DNA of 64,000 bases from Fictibacillus marinisediminis (GCF_023149135.1 NZ_JAIWJX010000004.1:124001-188000), one strand, 5' to 3'. Shown: positions 44,347-53,741, counted from the stretch's first letter. Notes: generated from the sequence alone by a model not told the origin. Translations and numbers: made by a program.

Positions 44347-44401
44347 TTGTCAAAATAACAAAAGGGTAAGAGTAAATCTTATTTAGAAAGAGGTAGAGTT
44401 A

Positions 44402-44650
44402 ATGTTAGCGGTAACGACGGAAGATACCAAACGTATACTGCAAGAAGGTGAGGGTGCCTATCTAATTACATTCGCGGGAGAATGGTATAAGAAATGGTTT
44501 AATCTTGCAAAGGATTGTATGCGATCCGGAATGAGTAAAGAAGAATTTAGAGAAGCGATGGATCCGGAAAGTGAGACGGCCTCTATTTTCTATACTACTT
44601 TCTCTGAGCAGGAGGCCTCAGTAGCAATTTTCCTGAAGAGGAGAGTTTGA
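44402..44650 (+). CDS. Hypothetical small protein
   Basis: 82 residues ('EDTKRILQEGEGAYLITFAG', 'LAKDCMRSGMSKEEFREAMD'). Helical, acidic. AGGTAGAG precedes the ATG. First of a run of small overlapping genes after a structured leader; unknown. Confidence 0.5.
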   Translation: MLAVTTEDTKRILQEGEGAYLITFAGEWYKKWFNLAKDCMRSGMSKEEFREAMDPESETASIFYTTFSEQEASVAIFLKRRV

Positions 44651-44844
44651 TTGTCTACAGTGCTACTGGAAACACCATGTTACTTGTAGCAAATGGAGCG
44701 GTTACGTATTGTAGAGATTTATCTTATTTAGCAAAAAGAAACGTTGCCTTTAAATGGGGAATTAAGAAACCAGATAAGTTTAGCCCGTTGCGGGAGATGA
44801 AGAGTACACCGTTTACTGAAAAGTGTACATTACGTTGTTCTTAA
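44647..44844 (+). CDS. Hypothetical small protein
   Basis: 65 residues, TTG start overlapping the preceding stop by 4 nt, with GAGGAGAG just upstream. 'YSATGNTMLLVANGAVTYCR'. Not recognised. Confidence 0.4.
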   Translation: MIVYSATGNTMLLVANGAVTYCRDLSYLAKRNVAFKWGIKKPDKFSPLREMKSTPFTEKCTLRCS

Positions 44845-44879
44845 CATTAAAAAAATAACAGAAGAGTGAGGGTTAGTAT

Positions 44880-45188
44880 TTGAAAGGATTTAATGACAGA
44901 TGTTTTCAATTTGGAGATCAGGTAGATGTTTATAGAAATTTAAATTCAGGTGGTTCCTCCATTCGCTGCAGCAAAACAAAGCTTTTTGTCGCTCATGTGG
45001 AATCCGTTGAATTGAAGGAAAGTGAATTTAGAGTAAGCGAGCCTGGCTGGCAAAAGGTAATTCTCCAGAAGAGAAAATCCGTCCACGCTTATATAAAAGG
45101 GAATTTGGTTAGCATCAATCTACCAAAGCCAGAGAGTTATGTTAGGCAGGTTCACTATAATCCCTACATAACTCTTTTTTTTATGTAG
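44880..45188 (+). CDS. Hypothetical small protein
   Basis: 102 residues, beta-rich ('HVESVELKESEFRVSEPGWQ'). TTG start after GTGAGGG. The last codons run into an inverted repeat CTACATAA...TTATGTAG (about 45169-45189) that may be a terminator. Confidence 0.4.
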   Translation: MKGFNDRCFQFGDQVDVYRNLNSGGSSIRCSKTKLFVAHVESVELKESEFRVSEPGWQKVILQKRKSVHAYIKGNLVSINLPKPESYVRQVHYNPYITLFFM

Positions 45189-45298
45189 TTAGATTCCAAT
45201 GAAACCACTAAAAATGCCTCAAATGTGTTCTGTTGCGATAAATATGCTTACACAAAGCATGAGAATGAAACCACATTATTTTCCCGGGAGGAATTAAT

Positions 45299-45577
45299 AT
45301 GTCAGTAAGAGTAAAGAAGCATCCGAGTTGTATAGGGTGTAAAGCAAGGAGACTATATAACGGGAAGCAATGGTACTGCATTCTCGGATTTAAAGTAGAT
45401 CCTGAAAAAAATGAGCAGGATGAAGTTGTAGGTTGTCTTCCGCAGTGGAAATGTCCAAAGCCAACAGATTGGTACACTTTCTATGATCTTGTAGACGAAC
45501 AGAATTGTAGAAAACATGACAATCTACATATCCTTGAACGCCGAAATGAAGAAGATAAAAAGGAGAGAGCGATATGA
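45299..45577 (+). CDS. Cys-rich small protein
   Basis: 92 residues with cysteines in 'CIGCKARRLYNGKQWYC', 'GCLPQWKCP' and 'NCRKHD', suggesting a small metal-binding site. GGGAGGA lies 6 nt before the ATG. It overlaps the next gene by 4 nt. Confidence 0.5.
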   Translation: MSVRVKKHPSCIGCKARRLYNGKQWYCILGFKVDPEKNEQDEVVGCLPQWKCPKPTDWYTFYDLVDEQNCRKHDNLHILERRNEEDKKERAI

Positions 45578-45951
45578 ATGAATTCTTTGGACCCATTATT
45601 CATTCATTTACAAGAAAGGATGCAATCCAAACAGGAGATCTTGTTGATGTTTCATCTATGGGAAGGGAAGCTGGAATTAGGTTTCCCGTTGCAATAACTG
45701 CTGCAACTTATCAAAGAATCGTAAAGCCGGATGAAGCAGCTAAATCAATGGGTGAGAGTGAAGAGGGCCGCTTATGGGACGTCCTATATATGTTTAGTGT
45801 ATATGCTAGACGATCGGTGGGTTCTGAAATGAATTTTTCGCTTGTAGCAACGTTTAACGGATATCCTCAAGAAGTAAATTTAAATGCCGTAATTGGACCA
45901 GGAGATGATTTTGCTCCGGTAATAACAATTATGTTACCAACTGAAGATTAA
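45574..45951 (+). CDS. Hypothetical small protein
   Basis: 125 residues, beta-rich, no membrane segment ('GDLVDVSSMGREAGIRFPVA', 'NFSLVATFNGYPQEVNLNAV'). AAGGAGAG precedes the ATG. Coupled to the Cys-rich gene. Not recognised. Confidence 0.45.
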   Translation: MNEFFGPIIHSFTRKDAIQTGDLVDVSSMGREAGIRFPVAITAATYQRIVKPDEAAKSMGESEEGRLWDVLYMFSVYARRSVGSEMNFSLVATFNGYPQEVNLNAVIGPGDDFAPVITIMLPTED

Positions 45952-46013
45952 ATTTCTGGGATCTTGAATATCTCATCGTTTTTATTTCTAAGTTTATCCA
46001 AATAATAGCTGAA

Positions 46014-46044
46014 GGAAAGGAGACACATCTCCTTTCCTTTTATA
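46014..46044. terminator. Bidirectional terminator
   Basis: GGAAAGGAGA-cacat-TCTCCTTTCC with T4 between convergent genes. Confidence 0.8.
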
Positions 46045-46062
46045 AGTTTCTATAAAGCATTT

Positions 46063-46872
46063 TTATAAAGGGATTTCCTGGTTTCGTAATGATACTTCCA
46101 CTTTGGAATTACAGTAATTAATCAGTTCAATCATATTAGCAATCAATTCTTTATGATAAATTTGTCCGTTTTCTGCCGTTGAGACAGAAGGATCACCAAC
46201 CACTCCAATATTGTTTGAATTTTCTCGATAAGTTGAAACATCACTGGGCAAGAAAATACGGTCTCCATCAATATACGGATCGTGGTTTAAGAAAGAATGT
46301 TTCTCATGGATGTTCTTAACCGCATTTTCCATGTTACACAACTCAGGGAAGAGATGTAACATGTGTGAAGTCTCCATTTCATCCGCATGACCAACTCCAC
46401 CCGGCTCTGATTTCCTTATTTTTTTACCAATATTTTCTGCAAAATAAAAAGGATCAACGATACAAATAAAAGCTCCTGTTTTATTTCGTAGTTTTGTCGC
46501 TGCTATTTTTAAAGGAGGTAGATTGGCCTCTCGATGTCCGTTAATAACAATAATTTTCTGAAACCCGTGATAGGTTAAACTTTCACAAATATCCAGCATC
46601 AAATTTGTTAAGGTTTCTGGTCTTAGTGTAATCGTACCTGGATAAGCCATGTGGTGAGGCGCCCATCCCACCCAGTTTGGAGGTGCGACTAGGGTGTTCG
46701 TTTCCTTAGCCGCATCTTCCGCAACCTTTAATGCTACAAAAGAATCCGTTCCCATAGGCAAGTGGTGGGCATGTTGTTCTACACTGCCAAACGGAACGAT
46801 AATGGTTTGTTTTTCCTCAAGGTAATTTTGTACATCTTCCCATTTGTTTTCTTGTAACCAAACACTTTTCAA
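46063..46872 (-). CDS. Creatininase-family amidohydrolase
   Basis: 269 residues with the creatininase metal-site motifs: 'PFGSVEQHAHHLPMGTD' (residues 27-43), 'VINGHREAN', and 'GVGHADEMETS'. Members cleave cyclic or linear amides such as creatinine. Its neighbours are an amino-acid permease and an IclR regulator, so the cluster probably takes up and opens an amide or amino-acid derivative. Composition and neighbours look chromosomal. Confidence 0.85.
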   Translation of the reverse strand: MKSVWLQENKWEDVQNYLEEKQTIIVPFGSVEQHAHHLPMGTDSFVALKVAEDAAKETNTLVAPPNWVGWAPHHMAYPGTITLRPETLTNLMLDICESLTYHGFQKIIVINGHREANLPPLKIAATKLRNKTGAFICIVDPFYFAENIGKKIRKSEPGGVGHADEMETSHMLHLFPELCNMENAVKNIHEKHSFLNHDPYIDGDRIFLPSDVSTYRENSNNIGVVGDPSVSTAENGQIYHKELIANMIELINYCNSKVEVSLRNQEIPL

Positions 46873-46885
46873 AATATAAGCCCTC

Positions 46886-48226
46886 CTACATTTTTTGATT
46901 TTTCATAGTGGATTGAAAGTAATTTCGCTGTTTTCCATTATTAAAAAAGAAGTAAACGACCAACCCGGTCACCATCCATGCAAGCCCCAATAATATGGCT
47001 AAAGGATTTAAATAGAACAATTCAATAATAATTCCGCCAATGCCCAGAAGCGGAAATAGAAGTCCTCCCGGGATTTTAAAAGGTCTATTTGTGTTTTTTT
47101 CTTTAAAGCGAAGAATGATTACGGCCACGTTTACTGCAACAAATACGATTAATGCGGTAAAGACTCCAGCAGAAGCGACCAGGCTAAGGTTACCGGTAAG
47201 GGTTAATAAAATCGCAAAAACACCTGTAACGAGGGTAGCGACGCTTGGTGATTTAAACTTGGGGTGGATTTTTCCGAAAGAAGACCATAGTTGCCCTTCT
47301 CTTGCCATCGCGAGCCCTACTCGTGGGCCACCAATCATACAGCCTAATCCAGATGTTATCGTTGCTGCAATACCAGCTGCTGCCACGAAACTTGATGCCC
47401 AGCCTGAAGTAACGACCTCAAGTGCAGAAGCTAGCGGTGCTTTAAGCGTTGGAAGTACATCTGTAGGGACTAGAGTTACAGATACCCAGCCTACAAGTGC
47501 ATATAAGATCACAACGGTAAAAATTGCCCAAACGGTTGCCCTTGGAATGTCTCGATATGGATTTTTTGCTTCTTCAGCAACGGTCGTTATGGCATCAATA
47601 TGGATTTGCCCAAAGGCAATAATGGCAGCTGCGGCCATTAACCCACCAAAACCCTGTGGAAGAAAGGGTACCTGATGAATGGGCATAGGGAGTTGGGGGT
47701 GCAATAAGCCCAGCACCACGAACAACAGAAGTGCAAAAACTTTAACAATGACTAACAAATTAATAACAGTTTTAGAAAAGGAGATCCCAAGATATAAAAG
47801 AGTCACCGTAAAAATTCCCAATATTACTGCCCACAATGTCACTGACAATCCTGGAAGAAAAAATTGTGCATACAACCCAAAACCGAGCCAAACAGCTGCC
47901 CCCACGACAATGTACTGAGTCATCAGGGTCCATCCGACTATAGAAGCTACAACGTTTCCTATTCCTTGACCTAGGGTAGAAAAGGCTCTTTTACAATACA
48001 CATAGCTTGCGCCCGCTTGAGGATACATGGCCGAGAGTTCTGCAAAAGATAATGCTGTACATACCGCAATACCTCCTGCAATAAGGAAACTTAAAAATAG
48101 GCCAGCACCCGCTGGTTTTGCTGCAATCCCTGTTAGTACAAATATTCCAGTGCCAATGAGTGCCGCTACGCCTAAAGAATAAAGGTCGAGAAATGAGAGT
48201 GAACGTTTTAATTTTTGTTGCTTCAC
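46886..48226 (-). CDS. APC-superfamily amino-acid permease
   Basis: 446 residues with about twelve membrane helices; the N-terminal 'LYSLGVAALIGTGIFVLTGI' and 'QAGASYVYCKRAF' are the APC substrate-site helices. GTG start with GGAGGG 7 nt upstream, preferred over an upstream ATG at 48274. It ends 13 nt before the creatininase start, so the two form an operon, with the IclR gene upstream in the same direction. Confidence 0.85.
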   Translation of the reverse strand: MKQQKLKRSLSFLDLYSLGVAALIGTGIFVLTGIAAKPAGAGLFLSFLIAGGIAVCTALSFAELSAMYPQAGASYVYCKRAFSTLGQGIGNVVASIVGWTLMTQYIVVGAAVWLGFGLYAQFFLPGLSVTLWAVILGIFTVTLLYLGISFSKTVINLLVIVKVFALLLFVVLGLLHPQLPMPIHQVPFLPQGFGGLMAAAAIIAFGQIHIDAITTVAEEAKNPYRDIPRATVWAIFTVVILYALVGWVSVTLVPTDVLPTLKAPLASALEVVTSGWASSFVAAAGIAATITSGLGCMIGGPRVGLAMAREGQLWSSFGKIHPKFKSPSVATLVTGVFAILLTLTGNLSLVASAGVFTALIVFVAVNVAVIILRFKEKNTNRPFKIPGGLLFPLLGIGGIIIELFYLNPLAILLGLAWMVTGLVVYFFFNNGKQRNYFQSTMKNQKM

Positions 48227-48332
48227 AAATAGTCCCTCCGTTTCATATTCCTTATAATGGAATAGACATTCCAAATTCGGTTTTATAACACTTTCTTTTT
48301 TTAAAACTATAATCCTTCTTGTTTTTCAAAAA

Positions 48333-48358
48333 AAAAAAACACGTTTGCACGTGTTTAA
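48333..48358 (-). terminator. Terminator at the end of the IclR gene
   Basis: AAACACGTG-c-AACGTGTTT-type stem with T10 on the minus strand, overlapping the stop codon. Confidence 0.7.
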
Positions 48359-49089
48359 CCTTGTAACTTTGTTGTAATGGCTTCCGAGGCGATTTTTAAG
48401 CTAATGATTACTTCCTTTGTGTCTTTAAATATATGGTCATGTTCTAAACCAATAACACTTAGTGAAGCGATGACTTCTTTTTGTCCATCAAAAACAGGAA
48501 CTGCCATAGCAATTGTTCCTTCAGCCAATTCTCCTTTGCTAACTGCAAATCCCTTTTCCCTTATACGTACTAATTCCTGATACAAGTTGTTCGATTTGCT
48601 ATCACTCAAAATTCCTTCTTGCTCTCTGTGGGAAAGATAAGCTAATAAAACTCTAGGACAGGCTGCTGAATATAACGGAACTCGTTTACCGATTTCAGGA
48701 TATATTCGGATCGGCTGAAAAGAAGGTATTTGCTCAATATAAATGGCTTCCTTTCCATCTTGTAAGGCTAATTGAACAGATAAGTTAGTTTTATTCCGTA
48801 ATGATATCATTTCATCCCTGGCTAATTCTTTTAAATTAATTTGATCCTTTACCAAGGCAGCCTTCTCTATGAAAACCCAACCTAAACCAAATAAGATTTC
48901 GCCATTTTTAAGTATTCTCCTCACATAACCAAATTTCTCAAGTGAGCATAATAAACGAAATAATGTGGTTTTTGGATATCCAGTCTCAGTTGAAAGTTGT
49001 TGCAACGTATAAAATGGGTCCCTTTCATTGAAGAACTCCAATATATTCAGCGCTTTTTCAACGCTTCCATTTTTACTACTTTTATCCAT
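48355..49089 (-). CDS. IclR-family transcriptional regulator
   Basis: 244 residues: winged helix ('ALNILEFFNERDPFYTLQQL', 'TGYPKTTLFRLLCSLEKFG') and IclR effector domain ('GKRVPLYSAACPRVLLAYL', 'EGTIAMAVPVFDG'). It presumably controls the permease-creatininase operon downstream. Confidence 0.9.
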   Translation of the reverse strand: MDKSSKNGSVEKALNILEFFNERDPFYTLQQLSTETGYPKTTLFRLLCSLEKFGYVRRILKNGEILFGLGWVFIEKAALVKDQINLKELARDEMISLRNKTNLSVQLALQDGKEAIYIEQIPSFQPIRIYPEIGKRVPLYSAACPRVLLAYLSHREQEGILSDSKSNNLYQELVRIREKGFAVSKGELAEGTIAMAVPVFDGQKEVIASLSVIGLEHDHIFKDTKEVIISLKIASEAITTKLQG

Positions 49090-49207
49090 TGTGAATTCCC
49101 CTTTAAGAATTACATAGTAAATTTCGTTCTTTCAAAAATTATCAAGGAACAGTAAAAAAGTCCAGTTATAAAGCTATGTTAAATAATATTGTTGATAAAT
49201 GACCATA

Positions 49208-49233
49208 AAACAAGGACCCGATTGGGGTCCTCG
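49208..49233. terminator. Terminator-like hairpin
   Basis: AAACaAGGACCC-gatt-GGGGTCCTcGTTT between the IclR and kinase genes. Confidence 0.6.
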
Positions 49234-49412
49234 TTTAAAATCCTTATTTAAGATTAGTACCCGTTAGTTTAAGTGTAGCACTTCACAAAGTTACATCGAT
49301 TTTAACAAATATACATTGAAACTTTCCTTAATCATATTTCATTTTTTTATATCATATAGAGTACCTCCCAGAACAAAAGGTACTCTATACACACGAATCA
49401 TTGAACTTCTTG

Positions 49413-49910
49413 TTATTCTTTTCCGCTAAACTCTAAAATATTTAAACCCTCAGATGCCTCTGGTGCTTCAAAAAATTTAGAAACATGAATAAAAACCGCT
49501 TCCGTGTCAAAAGCTGCTCTTTCGGGTTGTTCGTTTCGCCTTTGTGCAATTTGACGTAAACATTGCCCGTTATTTAGATTAAGGAAAATTAGTTGATGGC
49601 TTGCATTGACCTCTGACGCCATATCCAAAAACCACTTTCGCAGTTTTTGAGTGTTAGCTGGAAAATCCATCACTACATCTGTACCGACACTTAATATGTT
49701 TTGGACATGCTTTTTCACTAACGGCTTGAGCTGTGCTGAGAATTTTAGGTAGTCCTCAAATGATGCAATCTGATTTGGATAAAGAGATGAAAGCCATTCA
49801 TCCTCAGACAACAATACCGCATGTTTATCTATCGCCAATTGTTTTGATTTAGTTGATTTTCCAGCTCCCATTTTTCCACAGAAAAAGTATAGCGTCCCCA
49901 ATTGTTTCAT
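49413..49910 (-). CDS. Small P-loop kinase
   Basis: 165 residues. Walker A 'FFCGKMGAGKST', 'LLSEDEWLSSLYP', 'DVVMDFPANTQKLRKWF' and 'AQRRNEQP' mark an AAA/zeta-toxin-like or antibiotic/nucleoside kinase fold. Substrate unknown. It is isolated and flanked by CCCGTTAG-type repeats (about 49258 and 50065). Confidence 0.75.
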   Translation of the reverse strand: MKQLGTLYFFCGKMGAGKSTKSKQLAIDKHAVLLSEDEWLSSLYPNQIASFEDYLKFSAQLKPLVKKHVQNILSVGTDVVMDFPANTQKLRKWFLDMASEVNASHQLIFLNLNNGQCLRQIAQRRNEQPERAAFDTEAVFIHVSKFFEAPEASEGLNILEFSGKE

Positions 49911-50367
49911 ATTCTTTAACCCCCTGCGGTTAATTTAGTTAAAAGCTTTTACTTCGTTAGTTCCCATAGACTTTCTCCTCTTATTAATATTTAGACGTTA
50001 AGATTTATATCCGATTTACTTATTCTACCAATTTATTTTATATTCCTTCTTTAACAAACCTGACCCGTTAGTTGAACAAGAATGATAAAGCTCTGAATGT
50101 TGATAGCCATAATTTATCATAAGTAGCTACGGTCGGAAATAAGCAGCTACGACAATCATCTTACTAACAGTTGTAGAATTGTTTCGGAAACGGATTACAT
50201 CCAGGAACAGAAACCACTTATCGAAGGGATATGTTTTCGATAACAGAGGATATGATTAGCGAAAGGGGCATCGTTAATTGTGTTCTCTTTTTTTGTTTGA
50301 AGGAAGTTTTATTTTTCCTAACAAAAAAGCGGTGAGGTTCACCAGTGACTTTTATTTGGGAGGGATT

Positions 50368-50660
50368 TTCATGGATATTAACTCCAAGTGGAAAAAGAGT
50401 GTTCGTAGGCGCACATAGAAGAAAAATCGCGCTGTAATCAATGGGGGTCGTTAAAATTGGTGATGCTAGTCATTTCTTGTGTGGTTCAGCTACGGACGTA
50501 TTCCGCTGCAAATTCCTGTTTTATAACCGGTGAAGTAACTTCTGAGAACATGAACTATGGCCAAGGGAAAGTCGTGTTAAGTCCAAAAGGAGCGGGAAAT
50601 TCACTTCAAGAAATAGAAGAGCAGCAAAAGAAACAAGACAATGAAATCTCAACGTATTAA
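50368..50660 (+). pseudogene. AbrB-family remnant
   Basis: The end 'SCFITGEVTSENMNYGQGKV' and 'VLSPKGAGNSLQEIEEQQKK' matches the C-terminal half of the intact AbrB-type protein at 28.4 kb. The DNA-binding half is scrambled: a GGGAGGG site and ATG at 50370 lead only to a stop, and scattered pieces follow. Non-functional. The surrounding 49911-50367 holds no gene. Confidence 0.65.
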
Positions 50661-50769
50661 CGCGCAAATGTTTATCATTGCACAAACAACTGGTAGAATA
50701 TAGATATATTTTTTTGTCTTTAATTATGTTGTATACTTATTAAAAGAGTGTAACGAAGGGTGAAAACCT

Positions 50770-50877
50770 ATGAGGACTATAAAAAACTTTCTATCAAAGT
50801 TTTTTCCTAACAGGTTTGAAAGTAAAGATATTAAATTCTTAAAAAAATTAGGCGTTACTTACGAAGATACAAAATAA
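50770..50877 (+). CDS. 35-residue peptide
   Basis: ATG with AAGGGTG 8 nt upstream and a TATACT-like -10 about 35 nt before it. Basic amphipathic sequence ('MRTIKNFLSKFFPNRFESKD', then LKKLGVTYEDTK). A terminator follows at 50945. It resembles small phage or sporulation peptides but I cannot place it. Confidence 0.4.
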   Translation: MRTIKNFLSKFFPNRFESKDIKFLKKLGVTYEDTK

Positions 50878-50944
50878 AATTTTCGTCCAGCTTTAAATAT
50901 TGAAAGCTGGGATATTAATTTATTTGATCCGGATAAGTCAAACA

Positions 50945-50977
50945 AAAAACCTCTACTTATTGTAGGGGTTTTTTTAT
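50945..50977 (+). terminator. Rho-independent terminator
   Basis: AAACCTCTAC-ttatt-GTAGGGGTTT and T4. Confidence 0.8.
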
Positions 50978-51089
50978 AATAAGGCTCTATTAAATTTAAA
51001 TGTTGATTTTTATATAGGAACTAGGGGAACCTTCATTTGTCGAGGTTCCCCATTCTTGTCCCTTAGCTCAATAGCAAGTGAATTACAAC

Positions 51090-51240
51090 TCGTTATTTCT
51101 CCCAAAGCTCGATCAGTCGACCCTCAGGATCTTCAATCCAAATTTAACTTTCCAAATTCATTAATCTCTTTTTTCTGCAAGAGGTACATCAATATGTTCA
51201 AGATCTTAATAGTCTCGTTTAGATTATGTACTTGACTTGT
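51090..51240 (-). pseudogene. Glyoxalase/VOC-family 3' remnant
   Basis: On the minus strand 'HIDVPLAEKKEINEFGKLN', then in another frame 'WIEDPEGRLIELWEK' and a stop. The ending is typical of VOC (glyoxalase/bleomycin-resistance) proteins. A frameshift separates the pieces and the 5' part is missing. Confidence 0.6.
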
Positions 51241-51268
51241 TGTGTTCTCCGTTCCTAAGTTTCAACTT

Positions 51269-52471
51269 TTAAGCTGCTTGTCTTTGTTTATCTAGATTTC
51301 TTTCTCTTCTATCTCTTCTGGAATTACGTATAGCAAATAAAAAAATAATGGTTTGGAGAATAAGTACACACATGACTATAATACTATCCCAAAAATAAAA
51401 ACTCGAGACTGTTTGATTAATCAGGTTCTTCATGATCATTTGAATAACAAGAACAGATGGTAAAAATTGAAAATAAATAAAACCAAATATCCCAATGATA
51501 GCACCAACTATATAAATGTAACTAAACCATATAGCGACTTTTTTCTCGTTTTTAGGTAGGAGTTCCCAAGTTTCGGTTTGTTTTTTTAAAAATTTTTGTT
51601 TTAAATATAATATACTATCCTGTTCTAAAGAGGCTGAGTTCTTCCAGTTTATAAGTACAAAATATAAATCAGTTCTTAAAAATATGATAAATTGAAAAAC
51701 AATAGACGATGTTACTACAAAAGAAATTATTTGAAGATATTCTAAAATAATTGGTTTATTAATAATGATTTGCAAACTTAGAACTATAAATATAATGGTG
51801 ATATCCCACATCATTCCTGCTATAAATGGAATATAGCGTGCTTTTTTTTCTTTTGCCCATAGTCCAGTCATATCTGTTTCGATTACTAACCAAATTAATC
51901 GAAGATTAAAACGTATTTTTGAGAGAACATTTTCTTTCGCTGCTGCTAAAAAATGACCTAATTCATGTAGGCCTTTTACTATTGCAGCAATTACAAGTAA
52001 ATTAAGGGCATTAAGCCCTAAAGAATCGAATATAAATAGAGATTCATATTTTGGAAATAATTGAGGCTTAGATATAAGTAAAACACAAACACTTAAAAAA
52101 CAAAAGCAGTAGAGTGCGATAGAAAAAGAAGAGAACATTGCTTTTCCTATTTTTTTATAAATTGCTTTTGGTTCTCTTTTTATTAGGGGGTTGATAACAT
52201 CATCGTTAATTTTATAAATAAGTCCATATTCAAGCAATGTCTCCATAAAATCAATAATGTCAACTTCCTCACCGAAACTACCATTTATTTTTTCTTGGAT
52301 ATCTCCTAAAGTATTTTTTCCGTCTAATAATTTAATAATTTCTGCTGCAATTAAAGGAACTCTTAAAAACTCTGTGTGATATGGATCACCAATGGTAAAC
52401 TCGTCCCCATCAGGCTGAATTACAATATTCGTACAATCAATTATAGTTTGCAGCGAGAATTTATCATTCAT
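51269..52471 (-). CDS. M50-type intramembrane metalloprotease with PqqD-like domain (RiPP protease)
   Basis: 400 residues. The N-terminal ~90 residues are PqqD/RRE-like ('AAEIIKLLDGKNTLGDIQEK', 'FMETLLEYGLIYK'). Six or more membrane helices follow, with the zinc motif HELGH (169-173) in 'VKGLHELGHFLAAA' and a second ligand region 'RTDLYFVLINW' near 270. M50-like proteins with an RRE are found in peptide-modification clusters, where they are thought to cleave or export the peptide. It overlaps the ThiF-like gene by 4 nt. Third and last gene of the RiPP operon. Confidence 0.8.
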   Translation of the reverse strand: MNDKFSLQTIIDCTNIVIQPDGDEFTIGDPYHTEFLRVPLIAAEIIKLLDGKNTLGDIQEKINGSFGEEVDIIDFMETLLEYGLIYKINDDVINPLIKREPKAIYKKIGKAMFSSFSIALYCFCFLSVCVLLISKPQLFPKYESLFIFDSLGLNALNLLVIAAIVKGLHELGHFLAAAKENVLSKIRFNLRLIWLVIETDMTGLWAKEKKARYIPFIAGMMWDITIIFIVLSLQIIINKPIILEYLQIISFVVTSSIVFQFIIFLRTDLYFVLINWKNSASLEQDSILYLKQKFLKKQTETWELLPKNEKKVAIWFSYIYIVGAIIGIFGFIYFQFLPSVLVIQMIMKNLINQTVSSFYFWDSIIVMCVLILQTIIFLFAIRNSRRDRRERNLDKQRQAA

Positions 52472-53604
52472 AACAAAGAACCTTCTTTCCTAAAAGAGAT
52501 TGAGATTAAATCATCTAATGAAGAAAGGTTTTTGAAGCCTTCAGAATTACAAGTTGGACAGTCATTATTTTGTGTGAAATCTAATGCCATCTGACTAACT
52601 TCCATAGTTTTTAAATCAATTGTTAGAACGGGTTTCATCATCGGATGAAGGTTAGTTATTAAATTGGTTACGTCATTAATAATAAAACTTACTAATAGTG
52701 ATAGATTAGACGCAAATCCTGTATTAACACCGCTTAAAACACTTCCATAAGTTGTTTTAATTCTAGCAATCATATCAGTACTATCATTAAGAGAATTAAT
52801 TAATTTGCAATCATAGCATGGTTCGTTATTTTCAGGTATGTATCTTTCCACCTTAATAGTATTATGATTTATCCCACCACTGTAATAGGGTATTCCTAAA
52901 ACGACACATGCAGCGTTTACCCATCTAGTTGATATAATGGAAGGTTGATCTAACATACTAATTACTGCAGTAGCTCCACTTAAAATTTCTAATAAAGATT
53001 CATATGAATCAATATATTTATTGAGCATTTTAACTTTTATCTCTGGATTAATAGCCTTAATTTTTTCTTCAGCAACTTCTGATTTTAATCGACCTACATC
53101 TTTTTCATTATAAAGAAATTGTCTGTTTAAGTTGGAACGTTCCACAACGTCAAAGTCTACTCCTATTATTTCTCCAATACCTAACCCAGCTAGATAGGCA
53201 CCAATTAAGCACCCTCCGCCTAAGCCTAAAATTACAATTTTAGAATTTTTTAACTTGTCTTGATAAGAATATTTATCTTTTGTGATTGAGGAAAAACCAG
53301 AAAAATAATTTAGATTGGATCGATATCGTTCTAACTCTGTTGGAGAATATGTAGAAGGAACTTCTGCATCCTCTAAAAAACCTAATTCATCTAGCGAGTG
53401 AATAACACTCTGTATGTCAACTATTGATAGGTTCATTTGAATAGATAAGTCATTTAATGTATTTTTTCCATCTAACAATTTAAGAAAACGGAATAACTCT
53501 CCATTATCATCTTCTAGTTCTGTAAAAGTACCATTGTTTCTTATTTCAATGGTTCCTAGTTTCTGAACAATAGGTAAAAGAGTTCTTTTAAAACAAGGCA
53601 ACAT
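52468..53604 (-). CDS. ThiF/E1-like adenylating enzyme with RRE domain (RiPP modification)
   Basis: 378 residues. The N-terminal PqqD-like domain (about 10-80) has 'FRFLKLLDGKNTLNDLSIQM', sharing the words LLDGKNTL with its protease partner. The E1/ThiF core has the nucleotide loop GLGGGCLIG (127-135), D150/D152, 'ERSNLNRQFLY' (R156, N160, R161, Q162) and K174. Two CxxC pairs ('EPCYDCKL', 'DCPTCN') form the structural zinc site. In microcin-C- and pantocin-type pathways such enzymes adenylate a tiny precursor peptide. The precursor gene lies directly upstream. Confidence 0.85.
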   Translation of the reverse strand: MLPCFKRTLLPIVQKLGTIEIRNNGTFTELEDDNGELFRFLKLLDGKNTLNDLSIQMNLSIVDIQSVIHSLDELGFLEDAEVPSTYSPTELERYRSNLNYFSGFSSITKDKYSYQDKLKNSKIVILGLGGGCLIGAYLAGLGIGEIIGVDFDVVERSNLNRQFLYNEKDVGRLKSEVAEEKIKAINPEIKVKMLNKYIDSYESLLEILSGATAVISMLDQPSIISTRWVNAACVVLGIPYYSGGINHNTIKVERYIPENNEPCYDCKLINSLNDSTDMIARIKTTYGSVLSGVNTGFASNLSLLVSFIINDVTNLITNLHPMMKPVLTIDLKTMEVSQMALDFTQNNDCPTCNSEGFKNLSSLDDLISISFRKEGSLL

Positions 53605-53624
53605 TTTTATATCCTCCTACATGA

Positions 53625-53655
53625 AAGAAAGACCATATAGAATATGGTCTTTCGA
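53625..53655 (-). terminator. Attenuator between precursor and ThiF gene
   Basis: GAAAGACCATAT-tct-ATATGGTCTTTC, 12 bp perfect, with a weak T-tail on the minus strand. Such hairpins commonly let the precursor be made in excess over the enzymes. Confidence 0.7.
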
Positions 53656-53669
53656 TTTTTTAATTAAAA

Positions 53670-53741
53670 CTACGAAAGGTATGGATACCACATATCGATA
53701 GTCGGTGTTAATTTTTCTGTTTTACGAACTTTGATTTTCAT
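53670..53741 (-). CDS. 23-residue RiPP precursor peptide
   Basis: ATG with a consensus AGGAGG site at 6-7 nt on the minus strand. Basic N-terminal leader (MKIKVRKTEK) and a short, aromatic C-terminal candidate core (PTIDMWYPYLS). It lies 66 nt upstream of the ThiF-like gene, separated only by an attenuator. Both downstream enzymes carry a peptide-recognition domain that needs such a substrate. The leader-plus-core split is inferred. Confidence 0.8.
   Translation of the reverse strand: MKIKVRKTEKLTPTIDMWYPYLS

Noticed and set aside
47040..47918. Long plus-strand frames opposite the APC permease
   Set aside because: Low-complexity Thr/Pro/Ala-rich translation is typical of antisense reading of a membrane protein; no ribosome binding site.
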